A stretch of 64,000 nt of DNA. Source: Diplonema papillatum (lineage: Eukaryota; Euglenozoa; Diplonemea; Diplonemida; Diplonemidae). Where the stretch lies: the NCBI GenBank assembly GCA_030068145.1, contig JAPJBO010000184.1:62001-126000 (forward strand), given 5' to 3'. The notes under the pieces are model-generated. The model saw only the letters and a list, made by a program, of their open reading frames with translations, had not been told where the DNA came from and searched no databases. Shown here piece after piece: positions 1 to 10,027 of the stretch; the stretch's first letter is position 1, and each line of letters starts with the position of its first letter. The position numbers and the translations under genes were made by a program.

Positions 1-92
1 GGGAGCTGCAGCCGGTACAAAGCGCACTTGCCGAGCGCACCTTAGGCGGATCATCCGTGAAACCAGGAACGAGGAACGAAGCCATATGCTAG
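1..92 (-). pseudogene. Partial duplicate of the PPR-like gene 3' part
   Basis: The first ~90 bases repeat, with small deletions, the stretch at about 352-446 inside the neighbouring PPR-like gene (shared blocks include CTGCAGCCGGTACAA and ACCAGGAACGAGG). It is a degenerate copy of codons near the C-terminus and carries no usable reading frame. The window edge cuts it, so its full extent is unknown. Confidence 0.75.
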
Positions 93-204
93 TTGGGTCC
101 CGAAGCAGCTTCGCCACGTTCCGGATGTTCGTAGAACACCGGTTCAGGAAAGACGCGCATGTAGCAACGCTGCACGCACGCGCGTGTTTTGTTGGACACC
201 TGCA

Positions 205-1974
205 CTACCGAAAACTCTGCGCGAAGCGGCGCATGACGTCCGTGCGCTCCTGCAGCTTGTCCAGGTGGCTGATGGCGACCGTGTCGCCCCGGACGGCGAA
301 GATTTCGCGGAAAGCTTCCGCGTGCACCAACAGGTGCGCGGGGTGCCCTGCGAGCAGCTGCAGCCGGTACAACGCGCACGCGTCGTCGACCCTGCCGAGC
401 GCGCTGTAGGCGGCGACCATCGGCGACACCAGGAACGAGGCCATGTGCGGGCTGTGCGCGTACAAGTAGTCGTACACTTCCCGCAGCGAGCGGAGCAACT
501 CCGCAACCCGCGTCCTCAACTCCCCCACCTCGAGGCCACATGGCTCCACACGAACGGCACTATCTCTGTCAACCCCGGTCAGTGCCGACATCGGGTTGTA
601 GACGCGCGAATGGGCTTGCAAAGCGGCGGACACGGCGTGCAGCCTGCGAACAAAGCAGAAGCATAGCTGCCGGAGCGTGTACACTGACACGCGGAGGCGC
701 TTCATGTCGACGGCGGCGTCCAGGAAAACCCGCAGCATGCCCCAGATCCGGACGCACCCGTGGCCGTGGTTCGCCTGCGACAGGTGCAGCAGGCACTGCA
801 GGTACGCCTCGTTGAAGCCGCCCTTCTCCTCCGCGAACCGGGCCCGCGGCCCGGCGGTCAGCCGGTGCAGGTCCGCCGCGCGGGACCCCTTCGCCACGGC
901 GACGGCGAACCACCCCGCGGTGACCAGCCGCACGACGGCGGCCGGCCACGTCTTCCCCGAATTGATGATCAGCCCCCTCTTTTCGTAGGCCCGGAACGCG
1001 CGGGCGAAGTCCGCGAGCGACCCGTGGATGCCGATGTTGACCTCAACCGCCCGCATCCCGCCCGCCTGCAGCAGCTTCCCGTCTTCGGGGAGGATCCGCG
1101 CCACCTCGGCGTGCCGCAGGAACACCATCTGCAGCAGCTGGTCGTCGTCCGCGCGCTTCTTGTCTTCGAAGACCTTGAACACTTCCAAGAACCCCTGGCT
1201 GTCCCCGGCGTGCACGTAGGAACTCGCAAACATCGTTCGCTGGACGGCGGTCACGTCCACCTTGAACTCCCGCATGAGCCGCACTACGTGCATCGCGGAT
1301 TCCACGTCTCCGCTCAGCACGCTGGAATCGAGCAGCGACCCCCAGTCAGCGACGGACAACTGCATTCCGGAGTTGGCCATGTCCGTGAACAGCGTGCTGC
1401 CTTCCTCGAAGTTGCGGCAGGCAGTCAGCAGCGTCGTGAAGACCGCGGGGTGGCCTTTGTGAATGGGCCACGTCGTGACAGCCACTTCGAAGCACTTGTA
1501 CCGCTCGCCCGCGTGCCGGAGGCCCATGATGCAGTACGTGAGGAACCGCGCCGACACGTCGGCCGACGCCGTCAAGTTCCACGTCCGCCTCAAAATGTAG
1601 GAGATCCCCTCGAGCTCGCCTACCAGCGCGTTGCTTTGGAGGACCCGCAGGTACATGCTGACGCTGGGGGATATGTGGTCTTCCATCGCCAAGTCGAGAA
1701 GCAGCTGCGACCGAGCCGGCATGCCGAGCTTGCCGAAGAACTTGAGCGCCTCAGTGTACGCTTGGATCCCTGCGACGCCTCCCCGCCGGAGCCCGGCAAA
1801 GTCTTTAAAGAACGAGAGCCGGAGCTTGCGGATGACCCCATAGTTGGCCATCCGCTCGCGCGACCGCGGCGTCTGCGCCGTGTACTTCGCCTGCAGGTAC
1901 CGGCCTGCCTCCGCGTCGCTCTGCGGCCATCGCAGGGCCACCTGCTGTTGCAGCCGCCGAGCGTTGGCGCGCAT
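205..1974 (-). CDS. PPR-like helical-repeat protein, probably organellar
   Basis: An uninterrupted 589-residue frame. The N-terminus is rich in Arg and Gln and poor in acidic residues (begins MRANARRLQQQVALRW), which resembles a mitochondrial targeting peptide. The body is a series of paired amphipathic helices of roughly 35 residues with PPR-like spacing, for example around residues 95-130 (SVSMYLRVLQSNALVGEL), 170-215 and 500-560 (AAYSALGRVDDACALYRLQ). Proteins of this type bind organellar RNA and act in RNA maturation or translation; the specific target cannot be inferred. The ATG at 1974 is the first in frame and opens the Arg-rich leader. No intron is evident. Both ends of the gene have partial duplicates outside it, at 1-92 and 2222-2440. 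An alternative is another TPR/HAT-like solenoid; a profile search against PPR models would decide. Confidence 0.7.
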   Translation of the reverse strand: MRANARRLQQQVALRWPQSDAEAGRYLQAKYTAQTPRSRERMANYGVIRKLRLSFFKDFAGLRRGGVAGIQAYTEALKFFGKLGMPARSQLLLDLAMEDHISPSVSMYLRVLQSNALVGELEGISYILRRTWNLTASADVSARFLTYCIMGLRHAGERYKCFEVAVTTWPIHKGHPAVFTTLLTACRNFEEGSTLFTDMANSGMQLSVADWGSLLDSSVLSGDVESAMHVVRLMREFKVDVTAVQRTMFASSYVHAGDSQGFLEVFKVFEDKKRADDDQLLQMVFLRHAEVARILPEDGKLLQAGGMRAVEVNIGIHGSLADFARAFRAYEKRGLIINSGKTWPAAVVRLVTAGWFAVAVAKGSRAADLHRLTAGPRARFAEEKGGFNEAYLQCLLHLSQANHGHGCVRIWGMLRVFLDAAVDMKRLRVSVYTLRQLCFCFVRRLHAVSAALQAHSRVYNPMSALTGVDRDSAVRVEPCGLEVGELRTRVAELLRSLREVYDYLYAHSPHMASFLVSPMVAAYSALGRVDDACALYRLQLLAGHPAHLLVHAEAFREIFAVRGDTVAISHLDKLQERTDVMRRFAQSFR

Positions 1975-2221
1975 TACATTTGAATTGCGCCCCTTTTGCC
2001 CCCTTTTTTGAGGCTATGTTAAGTTCTTCTCTAGTAAGCACAAACTCAAGATACTTTCAAAAGAAGGTTTGTCCTTGTGACATGTTTCACTGCACTGGTT
2101 CGGTGAACTCGGCGTGTTTTGGTGCCTCTCGGGGGGGAAACCAATTGACTGGGCGCGGGGATGGGTTGTCTGGAGGAGTGACAATATTGTCGCTGCATCA
2201 CCCATTGATACAGGGCCAGGG

Positions 2222-2440
2222 TGTCTTTGAAGAACGAGAGCCGGAGCTTGCGGATGACCCCGTAGTTGGCCATCCGCTCGCGCGACCGCGGCGTCTGCGC
2301 CGTGTACTTCGCCTGCAGGTACCTACCTGCCTCCGCGTCGCTCTGCGGGCCACATGCTGTTGCAGCCGCCGAGCATTGGCGCGCATTACAGTTGTTGAAT
2401 TGCGCCCCTTTTGCCCCCTTTTGAAGGCTATGTGGTCGGA
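2222..2440 (-). pseudogene. Partial duplicate of the PPR-like gene 5' end
   Basis: This segment repeats, at high identity, the first ~55 codons plus the leader of the PPR-like gene (compare 1807-2015). It includes a matching start region (MRANARRLQQHVA) and the upstream GCGCCCCTTTTGCCCCCTTTT tract. A small deletion after codon ~14 shifts the frame, so it cannot encode the same protein. It lies directly upstream of the intact gene in the same orientation, so it looks like a partial tandem duplication of the 5' end. Confidence 0.85.
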
Positions 2441-3717
2441 TCTCCTCCGTCAGCGAAGACTTGCACTCTAAAAAATGACAATTGACGCAGCGTTCTGCAC
2501 AGGCTTTGTCATTACACCGCGGCGCCCAGCAGACCAGTTCATCGATGTAGTGAAGGGCCAGAATGCGCTCTTTGCAGCCGCTGTTGTAGCCGCTGTTGTA
2601 GCCGCCTGACGCGTGCCAAAAAGAGTGAGAAGACATGCAAGCAGGAGGCACGGGGAACGCAGGAAAATCTGTTCATTGTTCCCATCACGGGTCGACGTGC
2701 AGCGCTAGGAGACGCAGGGGGTGAAGAGGGAGGGAGGACGCCGACAACTACACGGTGGAGTCCAGCCTCAGAAGCTGGAGCCAAAGATGGAGCTAGACAG
2801 CGGGTGTCACTCCCGCTGTGTGGGAGTACATTTGCACACGTTTTGATGGTCTCATACCCATCTCTAACGGCAGCTTCCAAGACTGGGCACCATCGTGTAG
2901 TTTGATGAAGGTGGCAAGTCCCTTCGTATCCGATTCCACAACGTTGTGCAGAGAAAGAGAGCGAGTGCGTGGCTGTGCGTGCGTGTGTCACGGCAACAGA
3001 GTCGTGGCCAAAGCCACGGTCCGCAGCACCAATAGCGTGTGCCAATGCTGTTGTTGCTAAAAAACCTCGGTTGCAAGGTGGCCCAGGGGGCATCCAGCGT
3101 AGCGCCGGTATTCAGAAGGCTGGGATAACCATGTTGCTCTGTAAACGGTGGGCTGGACAAAGAATGCTAGAGGGCGATAGCGGCTGGCCGCTGAGACAAG
3201 AGGTCGGATATGCCTCTGATGGTTGGCCATGCGGTGGCGACTCGGTCGCCGTGTTTCACACGCTCCAGCTAGGGGGGGGGGGGTTTCATTGCGAATGTGA
3301 GAACCGGGGAAGGAGGTTCAGTCGCAAGCAGGAGCAAAACTGACAACCGAAGCACTGCCAATGGCTTCTAATTCCTTCATCTTTTTGCGCAGAAACAGAA
3401 AGAAGGCTCCATCCAGAGTGCGGATTGGTCTTGCATGGTTCGTGAGTGCGCGTGTGTATCTGTGTGTCTGTGTAGGGTACAGTATCGGAGACGCTCCGTT
3501 GCGAGCAGGCCACCCCCTACAGAATAGGGTCCGCCGGACAGCATCCGGCAGCATCTGGGTTGGTCAGCGCGCCGGTATTGCTTGCCCGAATGCCCGCAGT
3601 GAGGTTATTATGCTGGACGGTACCTTACAAGCGAGTAGGCGCACTTTTCCGCAGCGGACTCAGGAAATGAGGGTCAGGAATGGACGGTGATATTCGTCTT
3701 CGTTGACGGGCGAAAGG
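2441..3717. other. Spacer with interspersed repeat fragments
   Basis: No gene is recognised. At 2443-2477 there is a partial copy of the recurrent ~55-bp motif (GCGAAGACTTGCACTCTAAA). At about 2747-2785 there is a block around GTCCAGCCTCAGAAGCTGGA that recurs near 40178-40215. A 12-base G run lies near 3273. Confidence 0.5.
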
Positions 3718-5620
3718 CTGGCTGGCTCTACTCGACCTTCACTTTGTTAGCCGCCCGTTCATCTGCATCCGCAGGTTTCGGCGCGGTGAGGTGGCGAAGA
3801 CTTCGTCGATGGGGTACCCGACGCTCGTGTGCGTCGTGTACCACGAAAGGGTTTTGTACCACTTCTTGTCGCCCAGCGCCTCGATGGGGCCTTCCGGTTC
3901 GCGGGGTCGGTGACGGCGACGCCGCGATTCGGCGACGGTCGGAATCAGCAGCTGCAGCCGCGGCAGGCACGCGAGCAGCGCCGGGTACGCGTGCTGCAGC
4001 GCGGTCATCAGGTGGTTCGCCACGGTCGCCTCCACGATCTGCTTCTTTCTCACGGCGCACGGCGACCAGCGCCGGCTCGACGCCCTGCGAGAACAGGTCC
4101 GCCGACTGCAGCACCGTCGGGCTGAGCTTCGGCGGCGCAGAAGCAGCGTGCGGCTTCCAATTCGCGGGGAGTGGCAGCGGCGCGTTCGTCTTTTTGTCCG
4201 CCCACTCTTTCGCTGTGCTCAGGAGGTCTTCCATGTCCCACGCTGACGCCCACCGTGGCGCGCCTTTCTGCAGCGGACTCACAGGTAAGAAGGAGCCAGG
4301 ATGAGAAGGTGATATCGTCTCTCCAAAGGCTGGCTGGCTCTACTCGACCTTCGCTTTCTTAGCCGCCCGTTCATCTGCGGGTTCCTCGGCATCCGCGGGT
4401 TTCGGCGCGGTGAGGTTGGCGAAGACTTCGTCGATGGGGTACCCGACGCTCGTGAGCGTCGTGTACCACGAAAGGGTCTTGTACCACTTCTTGTCGCCGC
4501 CCAGCGCCTCGATGGAAGCCTTCCGGTTCGCGGGGTCGGTGACGGCGACGCCGCCGTCGACCACCGCGCGGATCGCCGCGATCTCGGCGACGGTCGGAAA
4601 CAGCAGCTGCAGCCGCGGCAGGCACGCGAGCAGCGGCGGGTACGCGTGCTGCAGCGCGGTCATCAGGTGGTTCGCCACGGTCGCCTCCGCGATCTGCTTC
4701 TCACGGCGCACGGCGACCAGCGCCGGCTCGACGCCCTGCGAGAACAGGTCCGCCGACTGCAGCACCGTCGGGCTGAGCTTCGGCGGCGCTGAAGCAGCGT
4801 GCGGCTTCCAATTCGCGGGGAGTGGCAGCGGCGCGTTCGTCTTTTTGTCCGCCCACTCTTTCGCTGTGCTCAGGAGGTCTTCCATGTCCCACGCTGACGC
4901 CCACCGTGGCGCGCCTTTCTGCAGCGGACTCACAGGTAAGAAGGAGCCAGGATGAGAAGGTGATATCGTCTCTCCAAAGGCTGGCTGGCTCTACTCGACC
5001 TTCGCTTTCTTAGCCGCCCGTTCATCTGCGGGTTCCTCGGCATCCGCGGGTTTCGGCGCGGTGAGGTTGGCGAAGACTTCGTCGATGGGGTACCCGACGC
5101 TCGTGAGCGTCGTGTACCACGAAAGGGTCTTGTACCACTTCTTGTCGCCGCCCAGCGCCTCGATGGAAGCCTTCCGGTTCGCGGGGTCGGTGACGGCGAC
5201 GCCGCCGTCGACCACCGCGCGGATCGCCGCGATCTCGGCGACGGTCGGAAACAGCAGCTGCAGCCGCGGCAGGCACGCGAGCAGCGGCGGGTACGCGTGC
5301 TGCAGCGCGGTCATCAGGTGGTTCGCCACGGTCGCCTCCGCGATCTGCTTCTCACGGCGCACGGCGACCAGCGCCGGCTCGACGCCCTGCGAGAACAGGT
5401 CCGCCGACTGCGCTGAGCTTCGGCGGCGCTGAAGCAGCGTGCGGCTTCCAATTCGCGGGGAGTGGCAGCGGCGCGTTCGTCTTTTTGTCCGCCCACTCTT
5501 TCGCTGTGCTCAGGAGGTCTTCCATGTCCCACGCTGACGCCCACCGTGGCGCGCCTTTCTGCAGCGGACTCACAGGTAAGAAGGAGCCAGGATGAGAAGG
5601 TGATATCGTCTCTCCAAAGG
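3718..5620 (-). repeat. Three tandem partial copies of the RecQ gene 3' end
   Basis: Three head-to-tail units (3718-4329, 4330-4980, 4981-5620; about 612, 651 and 640 bp) repeat the last ~190 codons of the RecQ gene that begins upstream of them. Each contains the HTH_40-like segment and the basic C-terminal tail. Each has a junction that replaces the upstream codons with an alternative start region (MSPLQKGAPRWASAWDMED). The unit farthest from the gene is the most diverged; the unit nearest the gene has an internal deletion near 5411. The middle unit keeps an open frame. The sequence could reflect unequal exchange or, in part, assembly of a tandem repeat. Confidence 0.9.
4340..4933 (-). CDS. 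Intact duplicate of the RecQ C-terminal domain (197 aa)
   Basis: The middle of the three tandem tail copies retains a full frame of 197 residues from an in-frame ATG (MSPLQKGAPRW) to the same stop as the parent RecQ protein. It carries the [18 protein letters not shown] / [11 protein letters not shown] helix-turn-helix segment and the AAKKAKVE tail but no helicase core. Whether it is expressed is unknown. If it is, the product could be a free DNA- or protein-binding tail domain. It may equally be a pseudogene that has not yet decayed. Confidence 0.4.
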   Translation of the reverse strand: MSPLQKGAPRWASAWDMEDLLSTAKEWADKKTNAPLPLPANWKPHAASAPPKLSPTVLQSADLFSQGVEPALVAVRREKQIAEATVANHLMTALQHAYPPLLACLPRLQLLFPTVAEIAAIRAVVDGGVAVTDPANRKASIEALGGDKKWYKTLSWYTTLTSVGYPIDEVFANLTAPKPADAEEPADERAAKKAKVE

Positions 5621-5630
5621 CTGGCTGGCT

Positions 5631-8600
5631 CTACTCGACCTTCGCTTTCTTAGCCGCCCGTTCATCTGCGGGTTCCTCGGCATCCGCGGGTTTCGGCGCG
5701 GTGAGGTTGGCGAAGACTTCGTCGATGGGGTACCCGACGCTCGTGAGCGTCGTGTACCACGAAAGGGTCTTGTACCACTTCTTGTCGCCGCCCAGCGCCT
5801 CGATGGAAGCCTTCCGGTTCGCGGGGTCGGTGACGGCGACGCCGCCGTCGACCACCGCGCGGATCGCCGCGATCTCGGCGACGGTCGGAAACAGCAGCTG
5901 CAGCCGCGGCAGGCACGCGAGCAGCGGCGGGTACGCGTGCTGCAGCGCGGTCATCAGGTGGTTCGCCACGGTCGCCTCCGCGATCTGCTTCTCACGGCGC
6001 ACGGCGACCAGCGCCGGCTCGACGCCCTGCGAGAACAGGTCCGCCGACTGCAGCACCGTCGGGCTGAGCTTCGGCGGCGCTGAAGCAGCGTGCGGCTTCC
6101 AATTCGCGGGGAGTGGCAGCGGAGTGGCGTCGGCCGGTCCGGCGGCGGGTTGGCTCCCGGTGTCCGCGGACTGCGCGGTTGCCTTCCACTCCTTCACCGT
6201 GCTCAGGAGGTCGTCCATGTCTCCCACGCGGACGCCGATTTCGAACAACACGGCGTCACTGACGCCCACCGTGGCGCACGCGTAGGCCGTCCTGACCAGC
6301 AGCACGTCGGACATCACGCTCGCGAACGCAAGCTGCAACCGCGCCGCCTCCTTCTTCCTCCAGCCGTCCACCAGCTCGAGGAGCTTCAGCAGCTCCGCCC
6401 GCCGCTCGTCGCCGCACCGGGCCATCATCGAATCCCATCGCACCTGCGCGTAGTCCCGCGCCCCCGGCTTCGGCGCAGCCGCGGCGTGGCCGCCGCCGGC
6501 GGCGGGGGTGCCGTTCACCTGGCTCTCGCGCTTCGCCAGCACTTCCGCGACGGCGGCTGGCGGGACGAACCAAGCCCAGCCGCCCGCGCCCTGCCCCTGG
6601 GTGGAGGTCGGTTGGCCAGCCTGGGACGGTGTTGGTTGGCCAACCTGGGAAGGAGTCGGTTGACCAGCCTGGGAAAGGTTCGATTGGGCAGCCTGGGGGA
6701 AGTTCGGTTGGCCAACCTGGCGGGTGTTCGTTTGGCCAGCCTGGGGGTGAGTCGGTTGGCCAGCCTGGGGGGGGTTCGTTTGGCCAGCCTGGGGGAGGTT
6801 CGGTTGGCCAGCCTGAGGGAAGTTCGGTTGGCCAACCTGAAGGTTGTTCGTTTGGCCAGCCTGGGGGTGAGTCGGTTGGCCAGCCTGGGGGGGGTTCGTT
6901 TGGCCAGCCTGGGGGAGGTTCGGTTGGCCAGCCTGAGGGAAGTTCGGTTGGCCAACCTGGGGGGTGTTCGTTTGGCCAGCCTGGGGGTGAGTCGGTTGGC
7001 CAGCCTGGGGGGGGTTCGTTTGGCCAGCCTGGGGGAGGTTCGGTTGGCCAGCCTGAGGGAAGTTCGGTTGGCCAACCTGGGGGGTGTTCGTTTGGCCAGC
7101 CTGGGGGTGAGTCGGTTGGCCAGCCTGGGGGGGGTTCGTTTGGCCAGCCTGGGGGAGGTTCGGTTGGCCAGCCTGAGGGGGAGTCGGTCGGCCGTCGGCG
7201 GGTGTATTTGTAGCGGTCGTACCAGTACCAGCCGGCGCGGGCGGCGCCTTCGCCGCGGCTACCCCCGCAGGGGTCGCGTACAGCACTTCGTAGCACACCT
7301 CCCGCTTGGAACCCGGAGGAGTGAACGACCGCTGGGTCCTCTGGACCAGCCGGCAGGCCACCAGCTGGTCGACGAAGGCCGCGATACACGGCGCCGTCCA
7401 CCCGCGCAGCGCCCCGAAGCAAGCGGAGAACGCTTGGATCGCGGTCGGGTGCTTCGCGAGCTTGTCGCGCAGGGTCTTCTCCGAGAGCCCGAGGGTAAGG
7501 TCCGAGAGGTGCCGCGCAGTTAGCCCTGGGAACGCCTGCAGTGCAGCGAGCAGCGGCCGCAGCTCCTTCGAGAAGTCCGCCGCCTCGACACGACGCGACG
7601 GGTGTGAGACCCCGCTTTTCACGCAGTTGTCGCACGTGCCGCAGGGCGGGACACCTGCCGCTGGGCTGCTGGTCAAGTGGGCTACGACGCCGGCTTGCCG
7701 GCACGCCGTCGTCGACTCCGCCACCGCGCGCAGCGCCGCGGTCGACGCGTTCAGCGCGTCCTTGTGCTGCGCGCCGCCGTCCCCCGCGGCCACCCGGTTG
7801 TAGAACGAGGACTGCTGGTACTCGACGAACTCCTGCGACGTGAAGATCATCGTGCACGTCGCTGGAAGACCGTCTCGCCCGGCCCTCCCGGCCTGCTGGT
7901 AGTACGCCTCGATGGTTTGCGGCGCGCCCATGTGGATGACCTGCCGGATGTCCGGCTTGTCGATACCCATCCCGAACGCGACGGTCGCGATCAGGGTATT
8001 GCACGGTGCACCCTCCGGCGTCTTCCCGCTCAAAAAGCTCAGATGCGCTCGCTCCCTCTCCGCCGGCGACAGCCCCGCGTGGTACCTCACCACCTCCCCC
8101 CGCGTCTGACGCAGCGTGGCCGACAGGTACTGGTGCAGCGTGTCCACCGACGCCTTCGAGATGCAGTACACCAGGACGGCTTCGCCCGGCTTCGCTTTGA
8201 TGACGGCCGCGGCGTCGAACCGGTTGCTCGTCTTCCGCTGCATCTCCAGCGCCAGGTTCCTCCGCATGAGGCTCCCGACGAATATCTCAGGCGCCCGCAG
8301 CCCCAGGGCACGCGTCATCCCCTGCAGGACCGCGGGAGGCGCGGTCGCCGTCAGCGCCATGATGGGCACCGTCGGGAACGTCTGCCTGAGGACCGACAGG
8401 GCCAGGAAACTCGGCCGGAAGTCGTGCCCCCACTCGGACACGCAGTGCGCCTCGTCGACGACGATGGCGAGGAGGCCCCGGGCCTTGTACAGGCTCTGCA
8501 GGATGTGCAAGCCGTTGGTTTGAACTTTTTCGGGGGAGAGATACACGAAGAGGTGGTTGCCTGCGGCGGCCTCCTCGTCGACGAGCTTCGCGTTCGACTG

Positions 8601-8993
8601 CGTGGAGGAGAGGTGCGTCGCTATGTTATGAGTCGTCGTAGCTCCCGAGCGTTTGAGCAAGCGACCGACGGACTCGTTCAGCTTCACGACCTGATCGACC
8701 ATGAGCGAGACGAGCGGAGAGACGCAAACGATGGGCGTCGCGGTGGCGAGCGCCGGCAGCTGGAAGCACATCGACTTCCCCTGCCCCGTGGCCATCACCG
8801 CGACGGCGTCCTTGCCCTGCAGGATCGCCCGCTGCGCCTCGAGCTGCCCAGGCCGGAACTCCGTGTAGCCGAAGAACGCCTCCAGCGCCGTCGCCAGCTT
8901 CTGGTCCGTGGCTTCCTCCTTCCGCATCGTGCCGAAGCACGCGCCGACGCCAGTGTTGCCCTCCCGCGGCCGCTTGCCGAGGAGGTCGCTCAT
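5631..8993 (-). CDS. RECQ: RecQ-family ATP-dependent DNA helicase
   Basis: A 1120-residue single-frame protein. Motif 0 is seen near residues 41-54 ([14 protein letters not shown]), Walker A at 67-74 (MATGQGKS), the DEAH box at 180-183 followed by [11 protein letters not shown], motif III ALTATA at ~213-218 and motif [12 protein letters not shown] at ~375-385. A RecQ zinc-binding region follows with CGTCDNC near residue 470, then an RQC/winged-helix-like region. A long Gln/Pro/Gly repeat linker runs from roughly residue 605 to 800. The C-terminus holds an HTH_40-like segment ([18 protein letters not shown]) also found at the ends of WRN/RecQ proteins, and a basic AAKKAKVE tail that could be a nuclear signal. 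RecQ helicases unwind 3'-5' and act in recombination and replication-fork repair in the nucleus. The ATG at 8993 is supported by repetition of this exact start in three upstream duplicates. Both gene ends are duplicated outside the gene. Confidence 0.93.
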   Translation of the reverse strand: MSDLLGKRPREGNTGVGACFGTMRKEEATDQKLATALEAFFGYTEFRPGQLEAQRAILQGKDAVAVMATGQGKSMCFQLPALATATPIVCVSPLVSLMVDQVVKLNESVGRLLKRSGATTTHNIATHLSSTQSNAKLVDEEAAAGNHLFVYLSPEKVQTNGLHILQSLYKARGLLAIVVDEAHCVSEWGHDFRPSFLALSVLRQTFPTVPIMALTATAPPAVLQGMTRALGLRAPEIFVGSLMRRNLALEMQRKTSNRFDAAAVIKAKPGEAVLVYCISKASVDTLHQYLSATLRQTRGEVVRYHAGLSPAERERAHLSFLSGKTPEGAPCNTLIATVAFGMGIDKPDIRQVIHMGAPQTIEAYYQQAGRAGRDGLPATCTMIFTSQEFVEYQQSSFYNRVAAGDGGAQHKDALNASTAALRAVAESTTACRQAGVVAHLTSSPAAGVPPCGTCDNCVKSGVSHPSRRVEAADFSKELRPLLAALQAFPGLTARHLSDLTLGLSEKTLRDKLAKHPTAIQAFSACFGALRGWTAPCIAAFVDQLVACRLVQRTQRSFTPPGSKREVCYEVLYATPAGVAAAKAPPAPAGTGTTATNTPADGRPTPPQAGQPNLPQAGQTNPPQAGQPTHPQAGQTNTPQVGQPNFPQAGQPNLPQAGQTNPPQAGQPTHPQAGQTNTPQVGQPNFPQAGQPNLPQAGQTNPPQAGQPTHPQAGQTNNLQVGQPNFPQAGQPNLPQAGQTNPPQAGQPTHPQAGQTNTRQVGQPNFPQAAQSNLSQAGQPTPSQVGQPTPSQAGQPTSTQGQGAGGWAWFVPPAAVAEVLAKRESQVNGTPAAGGGHAAAAPKPGARDYAQVRWDSMMARCGDERRAELLKLLELVDGWRKKEAARLQLAFASVMSDVLLVRTAYACATVGVSDAVLFEIGVRVGDMDDLLSTVKEWKATAQSADTGSQPAAGPADATPLPLPANWKPHAASAPPKLSPTVLQSADLFSQGVEPALVAVRREKQIAEATVANHLMTALQHAYPPLLACLPRLQLLFPTVAEIAAIRAVVDGGVAVTDPANRKASIEALGGDKKWYKTLSWYTTLTSVGYPIDEVFANLTAPKPADAEEPADERAAKKAKVE
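6600..7186 (-). repeat. In-frame minisatellite inside RecQ
   Basis: A tandem array coding for an 8-residue unit (consensus xNxPQAGQ, 24 bp). Units are arranged in a higher-order block of five (40 residues, 120 bp) repeated about four times, with diverged units at the C-terminal side. It encodes a low-complexity linker between the helicase/RQC part and the C-terminal domain. Length is divisible by three throughout, so copy-number changes keep the frame. Confidence 0.95.
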
Positions 8994-9000
8994 GTTCCCC

Positions 9001-9723
9001 CGTTTGTTGATACTAAATGCGGATTACCTGTGTTTCGTGTGTGGGTGGGCTACAGCGAGCATTCATTATTGGTTGGAATCGGACCCAAAATCTGGACCCA
9101 AAAGTTGGGTACCGGTTTGCGAAAGTTGCCCGGCGCCGACGACAATGTTGCCCTCCCGCGGCCGCTTGCCGAGGAGGTCGCTCATGTTCCGCGCCATTTG
9201 TTGAAACTAAATTCAGATTTACCTTTGTGTTTCGTGTGTGGGCTACAGCCAGCTGAACTATTTGTTGGAATCGGACCCAAAATCTGGACCAAAAACTTGG
9301 ACCCCAAAATCTGGACCCAAAACTTGGGTACCGGTTTGCCTCTTTTAGGCAGAAACTTGGCGGAAGTTACCCGGTTGAGACGCGCGCCGACGCCAGTGTT
9401 GCCCACCCGCGGCCGCTTGTTGAGGAGGTCGCTCATGTTCCGCGCCATTTGTTGAAACTAAATTCAGATTTACCTTTGTATTTCGTGTGTGGGCTACAGC
9501 CAGCTGAACTATTTGTTGGAATCGGACCCAAAATCTGGACCAAAAACTTGGACCCCAAAATCTGGACCCAAAACTTGGGTACCGGTTTGCCTCTTTTAGG
9601 CAGAAACTTGGCGGAAGTTACCCGGTTGAGACGCGCGCCGACGCCAGTGTTGCCCACCCGCGGCCGCTTGTCGAGGAGGTCGCTCATGTTCCGCCCCGTT
9701 TGTTGATAGCTTGCGCCCGCCAC
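9001..9723 (-). repeat. Three partial duplicates of the RecQ 5' end
   Basis: Upstream of the real start, three direct units of about 250 bp end at copies of the first codons (GCTCATGTTCC near 9180, 9431 and 9681, compared with 8988 in the gene). Each repeats the coding start (MSDLL-KRPR-GNTGVGA) and then runs into a non-coding stretch with short internal repeats (AAAATCTGGACC, AAAACTTGG). None continues into the helicase. Confidence 0.9.
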
Positions 9724-9945
9724 TAAATTCAGATGTACCTGTGCTTCGTGTGTAGGCTATAGCACCTTCTCTCCTTTAAGGTATCGGACTCTTGGTGTGA
9801 TAGTGGTAGTGTCCTTCGACAGAGTGAGCCAATGTCTCGTTCCCTCGTTTCTCCGAGCGGCACGGCGAGATGCGGCAGGGGCGAACTGAGATTTCGCAAC
9901 TGGCAGCCTCTTCAAGCATTTTTCCTACGAAGCAGGTGCGTATCC
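9723..9945. repeat. Interspersed spacer repeat, copy 1
   Basis: Contains ordered blocks that recur at 40285-40630 and 42205-42330: a block around TTTACCTGTGTTTCGTGTG, then CGCAACTGGCAGCC near 9898 and GAAGCAGGTGCG near 9935. No coding capacity is evident. It may be a decayed non-autonomous mobile element. Confidence 0.6.
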
Positions 9946-9972
9946 ATGGAAAAACAGCGGGTCCTCTTTCTT

Positions 9973-10027
9973 TTTAGAGCTAAAGTGCGCTTAAGAATCC
10001 GGGATTTTAGAGTCTCCGGGTGGCCTT
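9973..10027 (-). repeat. Recurrent ~55-bp motif, copy a
   Basis: On the minus strand this reads CCACCCGGAGACTCTAAAAT, then CCCGGATTCTTAAGCG, then an A-rich end. The same order of blocks is found near 12.5, 13.0, 21.8, 27.7 and 46.2 kb. It lies about 1 kb upstream of RecQ and in the same orientation. Confidence 0.8.

Noticed and set aside
760-1983. 407-residue plus-strand frame opposite the PPR-like gene
   Set aside because: Antisense shadow in G/C-rich coding DNA; composition is His/Arg/Pro-rich without domain features.
6600-7186. CRISPR-like array
   Set aside because: Regular 24-bp units without variable spacers, in frame within RecQ; a coding minisatellite.
7677-9455. 592-residue plus-strand frame opposite RecQ
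   Set aside because: Antisense shadow; it crosses the RecQ start and the non-coding 5' duplicates.
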